Below, one piece after another: positions 37,638 through 52,600 of a stretch of 64,000 nt of DNA (positions within the stretch are counted from its first letter, which is position 1; each line of letters starts with the position of its first letter). The DNA is from Anoplopoma fimbria (lineage: Eukaryota > Chordata > Actinopteri > Perciformes > Anoplopomatidae). Under the pieces are notes generated by a model. It was not told the origin of the DNA. It was given only the letters and a program-made list of their open reading frames with translations, and made no database searches. The stretch covers positions 6,733,513 through 6,797,512 of the forward strand of contig NC_072451.1 in NCBI RefSeq assembly GCF_027596085.1. Direction: 5' to 3'. Position numbers and translations under genes: made by a program.

Positions 37638-40600
37638 GTGACAAGCAGGGTCATTGGGTGTCTTAGCAAAGCCCAATAAACTCAGCATCTATTATAGGTC
37701 GTTATACGCAGCCTCGCAGTAATGTTGAGCCGAGGAGAGTTCACCCCCATTCTTTCCCTGACAATTGAGCCAGCGCCCACTGTAAAGGAACCCCGGGCTG
37801 CTTTGAATGGCAGGTTAGCGGTCGGGTGATTATTTTTGCTGAAACACTTGTAAAATCATATCCTTAGTCGACTCTGAAAACAGCCGTGGAGCGAAAGGTG
37901 AGTGTATATATGCCCCAGACTCCACAGCTGGTAACAATAAAGCAATCTGGTGGCCGAAACGTCTGCTCAGCTTTGCACAGAAAAAATTCCCCCCATCCAG
38001 CATAAACATCACACAACTCTGGCAGCTTTTTTTTTTTTTTTTTCTATTTTCTGCTGCCTCCATCAACTTTAAAAAAAAAACCAAACGTTGGGAAATTAAT
38101 AGCGTTTCATGAATCCTTGTCATAAACACAATAATGTTTAATTTAGAAAAAAAAACACAAGGGTGTATATTTCAAAGTAAGTCATTCCCAGGAAACGCCT
38201 TGGATTTGAGGTGTAGCCCACTATGACCTCCACTTCAGAGTGCCTACTAAATGCACTGAACTCCAGTTTGCCTACTCACATGAACGGCACTCTTAGTTGT
38301 TGTTTTTTCTTCTGTCTTAGTTACAGAAGAACATTCACCCTGCAGGGAAGCCAAGGTCGTTCAAATGAGGTCAGCATGTCAGGTGGCAGAGCGGGACATG
38401 TTTCACCTAAAACTGAAAAGTTTTTAATCCTAAAAGTCCCCCCCCAAGTGACAACTGACTGATTCGGAAACTGTCAGAACAAAATGTACCGAGGTTGCAT
38501 GTCATACTATACAGAAGCACGATCTTGGTGCTTTTCTGTATCTACAAATATCAGTGTTGATGGGTACTGTTAGTGCTCCCCATGGGCTGCTAAGAGTGCA
38601 GACGTTGCACAGAGACAAATGGTGGTAGGCTGTGGAGTGATGACACTTAAAGCCTTTCCAGCAGAGTCAAATTTATGGCAGGTATGGCAGTTGTGCCGGT
38701 TCCAGGATTGTTAGTTGATCTGGTAGCTGCTGTGAATCTGCAACTGAGGACAGGAAGTGTCCTCTGAGTGCCATAGTTTTGAGTGTTAGACTTGTCAACA
38801 TGTTGAAGTGGGATTTAGCTTCTCCTTGATAAGGTATGGTGGTATAACATTTTACAAACTATAAAAGGATAAGCAATTTTGGTATTACTGAGTCTTTTTC
38901 TAGACATCAAACTGTCTGAATTAACCCGATTGTTGGGATTAACACATATTTTCACAAGTCTGGGTGAATTTTTGTCGTCTTGGGTGTTTTACCGAAGTGC
39001 TGGCACTCATCTGAGTGATGTAAACATGCTGCCCGGCACCTGTAAAAGCTCTGTATGATGGAAATATCTCAGCCCTTCACAGTAAAACGTCATCATCTGT
39101 AATGCACATGCACATATCAAGAACATTCTCCGTCTCTGTCTTTGGTTTCCGCTCCAAAGTTGCACTAGAAGGACAAACGTAACCCTGCTCTCTGTTTCTG
39201 TCTCCCTCCGTGTTGGCAGGCAGCATGTATTAAGGTTGACGTGCCAAATTGGCACTCACATCAGCCTTAATGGGCCTAATGGTAATGCATATTTACTTAT
39301 ACAGTTAGCACTTGTTTTCAATCCCCTCTGTCAGTCTGTTCTCTATCTGTTGCCTGTGCAGTGCAGCGAGACATGTGGTATTGCGATACTCCAGATTTAT
39401 TATTCCGCGTCAGGGTGAGGAGGAGGGAATATGAATGAGTGTCAGTGAATGATTTAGCCCTGCAGCTGAGGAACATGAAACATAGTGAAAGAGCCATGCA
39501 CAGGTGACACTGATACAAAATGTGACTGCCCACGTGGCCAACTTCCCAGAAACTCGACACCGGTGACCAGGGGCGCCGCTAGGGATTTTGGGCCCCATGA
39601 AAAGAATCTTTACAGGGCCCCCAACACAGCAGCAACATTTTTTGATGCTATTTTACATACAATTATGCATTTTAATGGTATTTTTGACTATCATTACCAT
39701 ATTTGTGAAAGAAGAACAGCATGACAGTTGACATGTACAGTAGGGGAAGAACTGAGCACTCTGAATACAATGGAATTCATTTTGAGTCATTTATTTGCTG
39801 CACCACTGATTATATGTTAGTTAATAACTTAGTGTCATTATTTTTTCTGTATTATAATTTCATCATCATTAGGGGCCTCTCTGGGCCCCCCCTCCATCAT
39901 GGGCCCCTAGAATCCGTCTCCTTTACCCCCCCCTTTTCGGCGCCCCTGCCGGTGACACTCCGACACAGTCCTGGCAGTCGCGGCTTCCACTGCGGGCCAC
40001 TACTCACACAAACCTGTTCAAATAAATATTCCATGAGCACGAGGCATCCTAGGGCCTCTTGAGTACTGATTTACTCAAAATAGAGGGTCAATGTTGCATA
40101 CCCAATTTCCAGAGTGCGGTGGAGCGTAAGTGTAACATAAACACAATCTCTCCTGCCCATATAGTCTGCGCAAGCCGAGGGTGGGGTGGGATTCCTGGCG
40201 TAGTCAAGCACCCGCTGAAATTGTCATCCTTTGCCACAAGAATGTGAGCGCTCGTTTTCTTCCCCCTCAGCCTGTTGTGGCAGGTGCTGGTTCTGCTAAA
40301 TCCGTTATCATTAGAATTTGAATCGGTGCAGGCGTTTGCTGAGCTTTTCGTTAGCTTAACTTAATAGGTTACACAGCACCTTGATGAGATCTTGTGTAAA
40401 CTGTCTGTGAGGGAGGTGTTTACTCAGTTGACCCTGTCAGAGCTCTCAGAGGGCTCCTTGAGACGGCTGTTTAAATTTGAGTTTTGGTAAAAAGGCATGT
40501 CATTCCGTGGTCTTGTAAACTGTGCAGAATGCGAGTCCTAACAGTGAGTCAAGAGTTTGTTTTTATTTAGTTCATGTGCGACATATACAGGAAGGCATGC

Positions 40601-43600
40601 CCACAGTAATGCAGCTGGGATTTACCAATCACAGAGGCACCGCAGCATCCGGGAGAGGCAAATCTAGCGGTTTCTATTAACTTGCTTTCTAATCATCCTC
40701 AAAGAATCTCTTGTCAGTTTGCTCCTGAAGCAGAGCTGATGCGTCTTTCAGATGGTGTTATTGTTTTCAGCGCTCCATTAAGTTAGGCACAATGCCAAAA
40801 ACAACAGGATAACAAATGGGATGTGTGTAAATTTACTGAGGAGGAGGGATTTTTTTTCTCAGATTGCAGCTGTAAACGTTTTTTTTATCACTGCGCTGAA
40901 TTAGTTCCTGGTGTGTGTCAAACAGCATTGTGTTTTAAAGTTTAAAGGGGCCACATTTTTCTATAGCACAGCACAGAAATGTTACAAGTTGTTTTTTTTT
41001 AAGTGGCTCCATGTAAACATTTCCTCTGGTTCCCTCCTCTTTCTCCCCTCCGGTCCTATGGTTTGCCTGTGCCTCATGTGCGTGCCGGCATCCCTGCAGT
41101 GGTTTGTGGGGAGCTGCTGGGTGATTACCACTCATTAGGAGCAGCAGAGTTAGTGTGGGCTCAGGCTGGCGATGCCATGGCAGACAGTGGTGGCGGGCGT
41201 CTCATTACCAGGCCTTAAGGACTGATTAGCCCTGACGTGCAGCAGGGCGGGGAGCGCCGTTGATAGAGGGATTTCCCAACTTCATAGGATATCCTGTGGC
41301 TACAGCCACACCTCAAAGGGTATCACTTTACTGTGAGCCAAGAAGATAGGATTCTCTCAGCATCGGCGCTGTGACCGTGTAGCGCGGTGAGATCACGCAA
41401 ACCTGGAGGCTTAGATAACGGACCGCATGGCCTCTGAAAAAGAGAGAGCTTTGTTTTCTTTGAATTTCTGTTTGATACATTCGGATTTGAGCTAAGCCAT
41501 GCTTCAGCTTTGAGTGCTCTGCTCTACAACATCCCTGTGGAAAGGCCTGCTACGCCTGTGGATGCCACAGGGTGGTGCAGCGCCTTCTGAGAGCGCAGGA
41601 TGGTCCTCAATCAGCACTTTGTAACCTTTTTGAGTAACAGTAGGAGAGTGGGAAACGAAATGTGAAAACATCAAATGCAAAGGCGGCCAAGTCTGTGTAA
41701 AAAAAAATAATAATTCAGGAAACTAAAATACCTCTACGTATGCTTAGTTGTGGTCAACCTGCATGAAATGTTGGAAGTGTCTTTCAACTTCAGCTTACAG
41801 AGCAAAAAAATCCCCTCTCTGCACAGCAAATCACATCTTCTCTAAACTAAGTAATGCACAGCGCTACAGTTTGTTTAACAGGTTGAATTATCAAAGATTG
41901 CAGAGCGGTACACATCTTTGTTGAATAGGTTTCCGTGGTGTTTGTAGTTGGTTATTATGGGGCTCATACTGTATAATAACATGGTTCTCATGAATATCTT
42001 TGAAGATTACATGGTTTGGTCAGGCTTTTGAAATGTGTTTGGCCTGCTCACATCCTAAGAACTTACAGTTCTGGTGTCATCAACATGCCGAACAGACCGC
42101 AGCTTGAACGTATTTGATTTTAAAAGAACTGTCCCACCAGTTGGCTGTGCACTTCATTGGTTGGTAATCAAAAGATATGGGAAGGAAACTCCCATTAAAG
42201 GAAACTCTTGTTGGTAGCGCATGATGATCTTTGCAGATGGAACTGGAGACATGGGCAATTTGCAAAATCAGGAAAACTTATATAGGCCCAAGATACTTTT
42301 AGTGGTCGGACATTGATGAGATGATGCTAGTTAGTGCGACCGCCATGTCCTGTGTTTTCCATCTTTGACCACAGGCGTTTTCTCTGCCTGGTTTCTGGGG
42401 ATAGAAGAGACATGGCACCTCACATGTTTGCCAAGATTAGCAGATTGACAAACCCTCACTTAAGGCTTTGGTCTTCTAGAGAATATCTGTGCGTTTCTCA
42501 TGTCTAACTTTGTTTTCTTTTAAGTCAGTGTTCTTAGTTTATAGCGTGTCTTTCTGCAGCAGCCAAAATGAAATCATGGTTTTGAATCTCACGCACCTGT
42601 TTGCAAAGATTAATAATTTCATAAAGGATGAAAGAAAGTTGACCATACCTTTTCAAAACTGCAGAGTTAGACTTTCACTGCACTTAATCAGGACGTTCAT
42701 CTTGCGTAAACACAATCCTATAGAAGCCTGACCTGACATGCACTGAGATACGCCACTCAAACGTGTGTGTGTTTGCCAAAAGGGTGTTATTACATAGACT
42801 AAGGTTTGCTCCAAAAGGCATATTTATCCATAAAGCCTGAGTATTAGTTTTAGAATGGACACAGTCAGAAGTACACTGACATGAATGGACCTAGGTATGG
42901 CAGACGATCTAAGCTGCGATTAACCTTAAAGTACTTTTGTTTCTTTTTGAAAATGGCCCATTTGTACGACTTTCAACTTGTTGCTTCTGCTTTAGTCATC
43001 AGTCAGATGTCAGGAGTCAAACATTTTTACTCAAGGCGATAAATGAGCTGTGTGTACATGCACAGAAACTCTCGCTTCTGGGGAACATTTGCCAGGAGAG
43101 GCCAATTAACAACACTTTCCGTCTTTAACGTGGAAATTACTGTAAGTGTTTGAGCTTTGATTTTGCTGTTAAAAAAATGACATGTTGCTTCTTTTCGTTT
43201 TGCATTTGGGTTCTTTAGGCCTTTCAGGAAAAAAAAAAGTATCTTTCAGTAGTGAGAGTAAATAACCGTGAATGAACTTGGCACATTGTATTTACTGAGG
43301 CATGATTCAAAATGGCAATTGTTTTGTTTTGATTTTGCGGTTTAACTTTGCATGCTCGGTTTATTCACTGTGCTTTAGCCCAGTGTAACAGGAATTAACA
43401 AACCTGAAATCTCCAGTATTTGCACCCTTTTAAATATATGCTCTACAGCTTTAAGTCTGTTTTGCTCTCTTACCAAACTACCACAGTCTGGGTCTTGTGC
43501 CTGCATGTGCGAATCGATGAGAGCTGAGAACAGTATGTGTGCCTGAACGTGTTTGGTGCGTCGGTGCGCTGGTACAGGGCTGCTCTGTGCCATGGTGTAG

Positions 43601-46600
43601 GCTAGAACAGGGGAGTCATGCGGACAGTGCTGCATGCCCAATCTGTGCCAGTCACACAGTGACTATAACTGAGCTGCTGACCTTAGAAGCCTTGAGTTCT
43701 CACATAGCAGTTAAACCTCTTACCATGCCCCACACTCCCATTCCCAAACCCAGGTCCCGTAGTCCGGCTGCTCAGCTACCGGCGCTCGCATTCACAGGCG
43801 GTGGATTAAAAAGTAGAGCTGAACAGTGACTCCCCCCCCCTTTTATTATGAATTGAAAGAAAGAATATCTTTCTGCTGCAGCCTTTTGTGCAGAAAAACT
43901 GAGTAAGAATACATTGACTGAAAATAAAATATGCCTCATGCATCATGTCATTCACATTCACAAATATCCAAAGGGTACATGCACAGGAACTTGACGAAAT
44001 CAGCCAATTAGTGGCAGTAGACTGACACAGCCTATGTTGTTTGTAAATGACCAGAAGGGACAGCAGATGATATAACATTGGGTCATATCCTGTTAAGTCA
44101 TACAAGATAGCGGACGTCCCCCCCTCACATTGGACGTGGCAGTGCTTGTAGACGTCTCATGACATCCCCACAATGCAGAAAGGCTCATTACTCAACTAAT
44201 AATGACTTGCTAAGTCCCGGGCCGGTACCACTTTGTTTTCAAAGTTGTTTTGTCATGTTACTGTACTGTGTCAGCCACAGCTTGTTAGGAGTAGTCACAA
44301 TACCCAGTGCTTTCAACCAGTGACTAAGCTTATCTTAGCCTCATACATAATCGTTTACTCTTTCCCCTATTTCTGGCTTTAATGACCCGGGGAATGACGG
44401 TGTCACTTTGGCTAGTGGGGAGAAAATATCTGAATTCAGTGCAGGATTTTGTGTCTTCCTCACGTCTGTGAGGAAGACAATAGCCTGAAGACTCGCTGTA
44501 CCAGAGAGCAATTCGACACTGATTCATGGTTTCTTCAATTATTCACGTTTAAGCGGTGGAGTACATTGTTAGCTATAGTTGGAGTGGGCCGGAGGGAAAA
44601 CACCACACACACTCACATTCCTACAACCTCTGGCATGGCCCGGCGTGATATACCAGATGGGACTTGGGCAGGGTGGTCTGAAGTTCATCCAACATTTCTG
44701 AGAAAAGCACACACTTTTTCCCCCCCAAAACGGAGCATTTTAAACACTGAAGGCAGGAGGAAAAAGTGAACGAGAGAAAAGGAGACCGGCACTGGCGAGT
44801 TTAATTTTCTGACGAAAAACGTACAGATTGATATCAGGTGAGCATGGTAGTTTGTCTTCATGACAGCTGAACTGTTCCAGGACACATGTTCATGTCTGTC
44901 ATTTTCTTGTGTGGGTTACGTTCACAGACAGCAGTGGTTTTGTCTACTGGAGGCTTTGTTTTGAGCCAACAGCTGGACGGAATGATTGGCATTCGTTTAG
45001 AGTAATTGACCACTGGGAATAGGGGAAGTTCGGAGAAGAGGGAAAAAGGAGGAGAAGGAGGAGGGGGGTAAGTTGTGATCTAGGAGACACCAGACCACAC
45101 AACCTGCAAGTCCAGGCTGATGGAGAAGCTGTGGCTTTTGTGCATTTTTCTGCCTGGGTGCGTTCAGCCAAGACTGACTCTTGTGGGTGTTGACTTAAAG
45201 TAGTAAGTGCCTGTATGCATGTGCACATGCACGCATGCAATGTGTAACGTGTGTTATATGGTAACTACATGCACAAACCTAGCCAGCAACCATCTGTGGA
45301 GTAAAGATGATAAACAGACAATAGCTCATCTTCGCATTTGAAAAACAACATGCTCCAGCCGTTATTTTTTTAGGTTAGGAGATGTCATGTTCCCAGTGCC
45401 CAAGGTGGCTTCTTGAAATAGATTTTCTTCGTCTGAATGAGTCCAAAGCCAAAAGATACCAACTTTATAATGATGTCAAACCGTGCAGGAAATGTTCACA
45501 TCTTTAAAATGCTGTAACCAGTGATAAATAAATTGTTCGATGAATTGTTTTAGCATCTGATATTTATAGAGTTTGCTGTTTTGCTTTAGCCTCCTCATCT
45601 TAATCTATACCACATGGACTGAGCCGCCTTTGTTTACATATGAAGTATATGAATAACACCAGCAGTAACAAAGCGATTTGTGTTTAAAGCCTGACCAAGC
45701 AATTCAATTAGGCCAAGAAAGTTAAGGTAAGAGAGATACTATGTTTGCCACTATCTAAAAGTTTAGGTATTATTACAGCTCCTTGACTATTGACATACCA
45801 AACCAGTGGAGAACGAGCTGAATTACCAGCTGGGGGTCAATTCCAGGCCTGTAATGTAAAGCCAGAGAGGGAGTGATGATGGCGAAGTTTAGTGCTAGTC
45901 AATGATTTCCTCGAGGGATAGACTCCGAAGGCTCCGCGGTGTGAAACGAGCCGTTTGCACTGAACCCGCTGCATTGGAAAATGTATATAAAGTAAATGTC
46001 ACGGGCAATGGGAGGTGCTGACAGGTAGAGAGAAAGGCCTAAACAAACGCCGGTGTTACTAAGTGAAAGACAGTGGAGGAGGCGCAGCGTGTGAGTGGGT
46101 CAGAGATGTCTGCGAGGAGTGTGTAGAGGTAGAAGTGTGTGAATGGAAAAGGCAAAGCTGAGCAAACATCAGCAAGAATCCTACCTCACGTAGGATAATA
46201 TGGAGTTTTATATGTTGGTGTTCTATTCCACGTGTAATTGGTGTTGCTGTGCCAACACCTCAAACAAAAACACCTACAGAAAATGGTCCATGATGGGAAA
46301 ACACCGTTACATTTTCTTATTTTCTTATTCAATGTTGCAGAGATACTGTGTTGATCCCTGAACTTCACTTACTCTTTAAATATGTGTCGTGATCAGCAAC
46401 TGTATTCTACATTTGTTACTACCTTCTAAAGCACCCTTTATATAACTTTTATACATTGTAATCTTTAGCTTTATAAATGGTCATAGATAATTCATTAGTG
46501 ACTTATAGATCAGTTATTAGATGAACAAATTCTGGGTTGCAAGGTTGTGAAAAAATCATCTTTTTTGATTTTGTTTTTGTGTTATAAATGTTGTTCAGCT

Positions 46601-49600
46601 GATTAGTTGAATAGTCAATCAACAGAAAATGAATGGGCAATAATAAAAATAACAACAACTTTGTAATCGTTTAAACAATTTTTCGAGCAATAATGACCAA
46701 AACTTACTTTTAGGTTTTCTACAATACTAACATTTGCAGCACCTTTGTCTCTACAGTAGTAAATTGACTATCGTTGGGTTCTTTGGACAAAACAAGCAGA
46801 TTTAAGACATCGCCATGAGCTCTTTTAATGTTTTCTAACATTTCATAGAGAAAACAATTAATCTATGATCATAAACAATGATCTGTCCAAATCCAATGAA
46901 GTCTTTTTTTGTGGTTTGAAAATGGAGATATAGTTCAATGAGTCGAAGGGATTTATCACAGTTTGACAACTGAAAGAATTTGTTCTCATCAATAGCTTAT
47001 AACTGATCTATAAAGCTTTCGTAAATAATTATAAACCCTAAATAAACTCATCGGTTACAATTTTTAAACCCTTTATGGTCCATTATTTGTGGTATGCCAC
47101 ATTTTACATCATAACTGGGTTGAGATGACATGTGGTTTTTGTTTTTACAATTTATTCCCTTTGTTGTGTTCATCGTGAACGGAAAGAAAACTAATAATTT
47201 CATTTTGGCACAATATTTCAAGTTCAGATTTTCTAATGGATTTTTGTGATTCAGCCACTGGGCTCTTTTCCCAATTCTCTTTTCCTCTAAGTGAGTTGAA
47301 TGAGTTCATTCTTCATATGTCAAAAAAAGTGCTTCCAGTAAAAGATAATAGACAGGAAAAAAATGGAATCAGTGTACATCTGTGATATTATTTGAATATT
47401 TTCTGGTTTACCACAGAGTGAAAACACGCACGAGAACGAGCCCCGGCCAGTAGCTTACTCTCTGGAGACGTGAAGTGTTTCTCCCCTCCACACTTTGCCT
47501 CCCGGCTGTCTTCGTAACTATCTAGAAATATGCCTTTGTGTTAAAAAAAAAAAGCAGCAGAGACAGTAGCGCTGAGATCAGTGTCATGTCATCTTTGGCC
47601 TCCCTCCAGCTCCGCTCACACCATCTTTTTGTCTCAGACAGGCAGACGTCACGCAGACAGTTGAGGCCTGTCACTCTAGTGGTCTCTTGTTTTGGCAGGC
47701 ATGTGGACTTTTGGAAAGATCTGACGCTGATAAGTGTTACTATGCATGCCTTACCGAGGAATGTGCACGTCATGTTGGTGGTATTGAGTAAATCAAGACC
47801 AACATTTGTTGGTTGGAGCTCTCTGCTAAGCCACATATTGTACAAATTCCAATGCATATTTGCTGATCCTATAAGTTGGAGACATGTGCAGTAGTAAACT
47901 GCTTCCTGGTGTGGTGTCAGTATGAAATATGACTTGAATTCACATGATTTTTAATTCCCCACTGGTGTCTCAAATGGACTTAGGTACTCCACGTGGCGCC
48001 ATCATTCAATCCCCGACTGCTTGCTATAGTAATGTTGTGGAACGGTTGTCAGTCATATGTAACATACCGGTTTAGCTGGATTTGTTTGTTTTGGCACTAT
48101 GAATATGTTTCCATGGCATTGTTAGCATAGTGTACTTTAACAAAACATGAGACAAATAAGAGGAAGATGTTATTCCCAGCGAGACACTTCTCCTGCTTTG
48201 TGCATGCTTCGCTCTGTACGCCTCAAACCATGCATTTTTTAAACTCTCTTAAGTGTGTTGGGAGAGCAATCTCCATCAAGACCCAGCTTGCCAGGTTTCC
48301 ATTTGAAAATCCATAGCTGTCAGACAAGTTAAGGAAAGGCAAATACACTTTTGTAAAAAGGAAACCATTTGACCCAATCTGAAAGCAAATTCTGATGCCT
48401 CCTTTTTGATTTGACTACTCGGACTTTCAACCAGGACGTGAATGCATCGCAAAGACAATATCTTATAGCATATGTGAACTATTAAGTCCATTGGTATGAA
48501 ACTCAGACTCGAGGGGAAACATTTCAGTCAGTTATTGGACTTATTAAAACAAATCTCTTGTTGAAGAACTCCTGCGACCTTCTGCTAGAGGCTGAAGTGA
48601 ATATGAGTGGTGACAGAATCTTCTCGGAAAAACGATAATGAAGTCAAAAATGTAAGTAATGAAGAGCACCAATCAACACTATTGCTCCATTAACGAAACC
48701 AGTGTAGACATCCAGCAGGTGCTCTGCACCTTTACAAAAATATTGTAGAGTCATTCCTTTTACCCTGCTTGGCTAAATCCAACAACAATGTGTTTCCCAT
48801 TTGCTGTGGTTACTCTTCACAGTCTTATAGTTGGACTTCTTTTATTTCATTTGGCTTTACGTACACTTTTTACATGCAAGAAGGGATGTACAACAATTCA
48901 TTATCGCTGATTTAATAATGCTGTGATTTCTGTTATGGACTGTATCTGTAGCAACATTTATTTCAGTCCTTGTTTTGGTCAGTATTTACAAAGAAAATTG
49001 AACATTTTCTTCTTACTTAATAGCAAAAAGTAGGAGACCTGCTTTTTATTAGTGCATCATTGGGCGAGGTGTCAATCCATGCACAAAAGTACTCCTTAAA
49101 TGTCCCCTGTCCATCCCTAAAGGCACGTTGGCCAGAATACTTGTGGTTTTCTGAGTTCTGTAAATCCAGTTATTCTTCAGTTTCACTTTAAGGGTGTAAA
49201 GGAGGCCAGAAATTCCACATAATGAACAACCACGGTGCCAATCCTGTCAGTTGGTGTGACCAAAATGGTCACAGGCTGACAGTCATGTCCCCTGTGTGTG
49301 TTTATGAAAGTAATGCTCTGCTCTCCCCATCACAACCTCAGAACGCTGGTCGTCGGTTTTGCAAGCTATGTGGCAGTCGTCGCTTTGTGTGTTTTTATAT
49401 AAGCTTCCCTTAAATAAACTGACGAAAGGAGTGCAAGTCTACCACATGTTCTCCATACCATGTTTAGAACTGAATCTTATGCTTGTTATATTTCACATGG
49501 ATTGCAGCTTTAAAGGTCCTGAATGCTGGACTTTTGTTATAGGTCTTCTATAATGAGAGTGTAACTCCTGCTGTGTGAGTGACAACCCCCCTTCACCCTC

Positions 49601-52600
49601 AGGATATGATATAAATATTAAACCAAGTCTCCGCTGGCTACTGTTTCACATGCTTGTGGCATGACTGTCAAGTTCACTCCGTGCAATTGTTTAAAACATG
49701 TCCCCATACCTGTTGAGCGCTTTAATACTTCTACAAATTATAATCTCAATCTGAAATTCTCCATATTAAAGTCAGTGAGCTGCTGGTGCTGTGACTTTAT
49801 AAGTGCGTGAGGGGACAAAAACGGTGTCGGGAACTTCTTATGAAAAGAAAGAACCCTTCCACCTCTGCAGAGAATTTGCTCTATACACAGACACGCCTGT
49901 GCTGGAGGTTGATCTCAATCTCCAGCAAATGTTGAATTCCCCTGAACATTAACCACTGAACAGCTGAGTTCATTTGAACATTAACCAAACTTTTGAGCAT
50001 TATATGCCCCAGCTGTGCTTCCTGTGATGTTTATGTAGTATATCTTTGCATCTTTTATTGTTTGTCCAGGAAGGTCCGCATCCTGCGCTTTATTGGAACC
50101 TTTATCAAGATGAATCCACTCTCCGTGCAGTGTTTTAACTGACCTGAGTGTGTCTGTGGTCTTTTCTTCTAGGTTGACAGGTAATGAACCGTTGTCTATC
50201 CTGCCGCTAAACTCTCTACCAGAGGAGAACGTGGGCAGGGCCCACTTCAAGCTGTGCGACCGGCTCAAACTGGAAAAGAAGCAGCGCAGGATGTGCAGAC
50301 GAGACCCGGGCGTGGCGGAGACCCTTAGAGAGGCCATCACCATGAGCGCCCTAGAATGCCAGTACCAATTCCGCTTTGAGAGGTGGAACTGCACCTTAGA
50401 GGGGCGCCACCGAGCCAACATACTAAAGAGAGGTATGGATTTTCTTTTTTGTTATCAAAGGAGCAATATATGACATCCAGAGCATCAATATAGGGCCAAA
50501 CAAGCATTATCTAGTTGAGTAATGTCTACCTGGGAAGAGAAATGTTGAGACCATGTTGAGAGCCCTTAAGAGGCAATCAAAATGCTCTCTGATATTGCGC
50601 ACCAATGATGACAACTGAGACAGCTCTTTAAATGAAAAATGGAATTAACCGAGCACTTTGATAGATTGATAGTGCACAACCTGCTCCATGTTCCCGCCTC
50701 TCATTTGTCACTCTTTAATGTGCTTTTCCAGGATTTAAAGAGACAGCCTTCTTGTACGCCATCTCCTCGGCCGGCCTGACCCATGCGATGGCCAAAGCTT
50801 GCAGCGCAGGACGCATGGAGCGCTGCACGTGTGACGAGGCCCCGGACCTGGAGAACCGCAAGGCGTGGCAGTGGGGAGGCTGCGGAGACAACCTCAAATA
50901 CGCAAACAAGTTTGTCAAGGACTTCCTGGGCAAACGCTCCAACAAGGACCTGCGTGCACGCGTGGACATGCACAACACAAATGTGGGCATGAAGGTAAGA
51001 GTGAGATGGCGACCGTTTATTTATGGGGATCTTGTCTTATTTTTATATTAAAATAAGTGAAAAGATGCAATTGGATCAAAAAAAAAATAATCAAAATAAT
51101 TTAAATAGTAATGGGAAGTACTGCTCAGCCTGTGAACACAGTTGTAAAATGTCTTCTGTGGCTTTGGAGGGAGCTTACTAAAACTAAGAAAAATATTTAA
51201 GTGACATTATTTTCACTTGAAGCTGATCTTATAAATATTTTGATATCATCAATGTGTCAAATCTTTTCGTGTAGTCTGAAAGGGGTCACTCGTAATCTCA
51301 AAACCAGAGGCTAAAAGTCAGAATCTCAGCCTCTGCCAGATCAATTTGGACAGCTCTTGCTATAATCCATCTCTTGAGTTTCAAAACTTCATGGAAGTGC
51401 AATACTTAATTGTTGAAAATAGCCCTTTAAGTTCCCTTCTCCATTCACTCCTTCATGATTATCAGTTTGTCTGTGACTTTGACAGCAACAGTATTTTAAA
51501 GTAATTTGTCTAAAACATTCAACCATGATTTAGTGTCTCAGGGTTGTTAAACTTAAGGGAGGTGTTTTTAAAAGAAAGAAAATATATTTTGATAATAATT
51601 TTAAAGCAGTATCTTTACACCAACTGTCATGATAATTTGCCTTTTATTAAAAGTAATAAAAAACAATATTCATATAACACACCCATGAGGCCAACCAGGA
51701 CAAACTCATCAAGAATGAATCAGGTCAGAGTTCATTTGGAGTCACAGACATTTATTCAAACAGAAATGCTGGCTGCTCACATGAATCAGTTAAATGGTGA
51801 GAAAACTGTGATAATATAATACAGGCTGAGTGCTGTGCAATTATTTAGACAAACAGCAACATGAAGTGCCAAGTGATTGTGCCTTATCCCCGATATACTG
51901 TTCTACGATATCTTTGGTTTTGCTTTTGAAGTGCTTGAGTTAAAGCACTGGTAAATGACTGATGTCCAAGACAAAGTACACTGTCCAAATATATGGTTAA
52001 ACTGACCAAAGAGGAATTTAATAGCAGCAAGAAAATGACTTTTATAGAATTATACATGGGCCATTTTGGTAAAGTGAAAATACTGAAAGAATAGTGTAGA
52101 CTTTCATGCATCTCCAAGAAAGCCTGGAAAAAAAGTGATTAATGTAATTGCCAATGTAAATTTGGTGAAATGTGAAAGTGCTCATTTGTCAATATTTGGT
52201 TTTTCTCTCCCAGATTAGATAGGCAACAACTCACATTTTCAGCGCTTGTTTGTGGTCTTGGAAGTGTTTTTAATAGTAAAATAAAAAAGAGAGAATGGTT
52301 TTAATCCGTCAGGCCAAAGCAAACTCAATGTCTGGAATAAGTTTTCTTTATCTCTGCTTTTCTCATATTGTAGCCGTTTTCATCTTGGTTTCAAAATGAG
52401 TTATAGCAGAGGCACACTTCCCAAATGTTAGCAGACACAAAACTCTCCCAAAAGACCCATGCAGGCTCTTCCTTTTCAGCTTGGCTCTCCGCAATCTAAT
52501 CTCTCAAGAGATTTCATTTGTGATAAAAGATTTACAACATTGTTTTTGCTCTCTTTTTTGTGTGTGATTTGCACATGTAGTGAGGTATACCGCAGTGGTT

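Larger units (their letters stand above)
37231..50172 (+). other. wnt9a intron 1 (12.9 kb)
   Basis: Bounded by GTAAGA and CTTCTAG. It contains an A43 run, a complete hAT-type element, a 12-bp perfect hairpin at 44452-44479 and a GC-richer block at about 41040-41240. No nested gene seen. Confidence 0.9.

Noticed and set aside
49981..50421. 146-codon minus-strand open frame
   Set aside because: It overlaps wnt9a exon 2 on the opposite strand and shows no recognisable protein.
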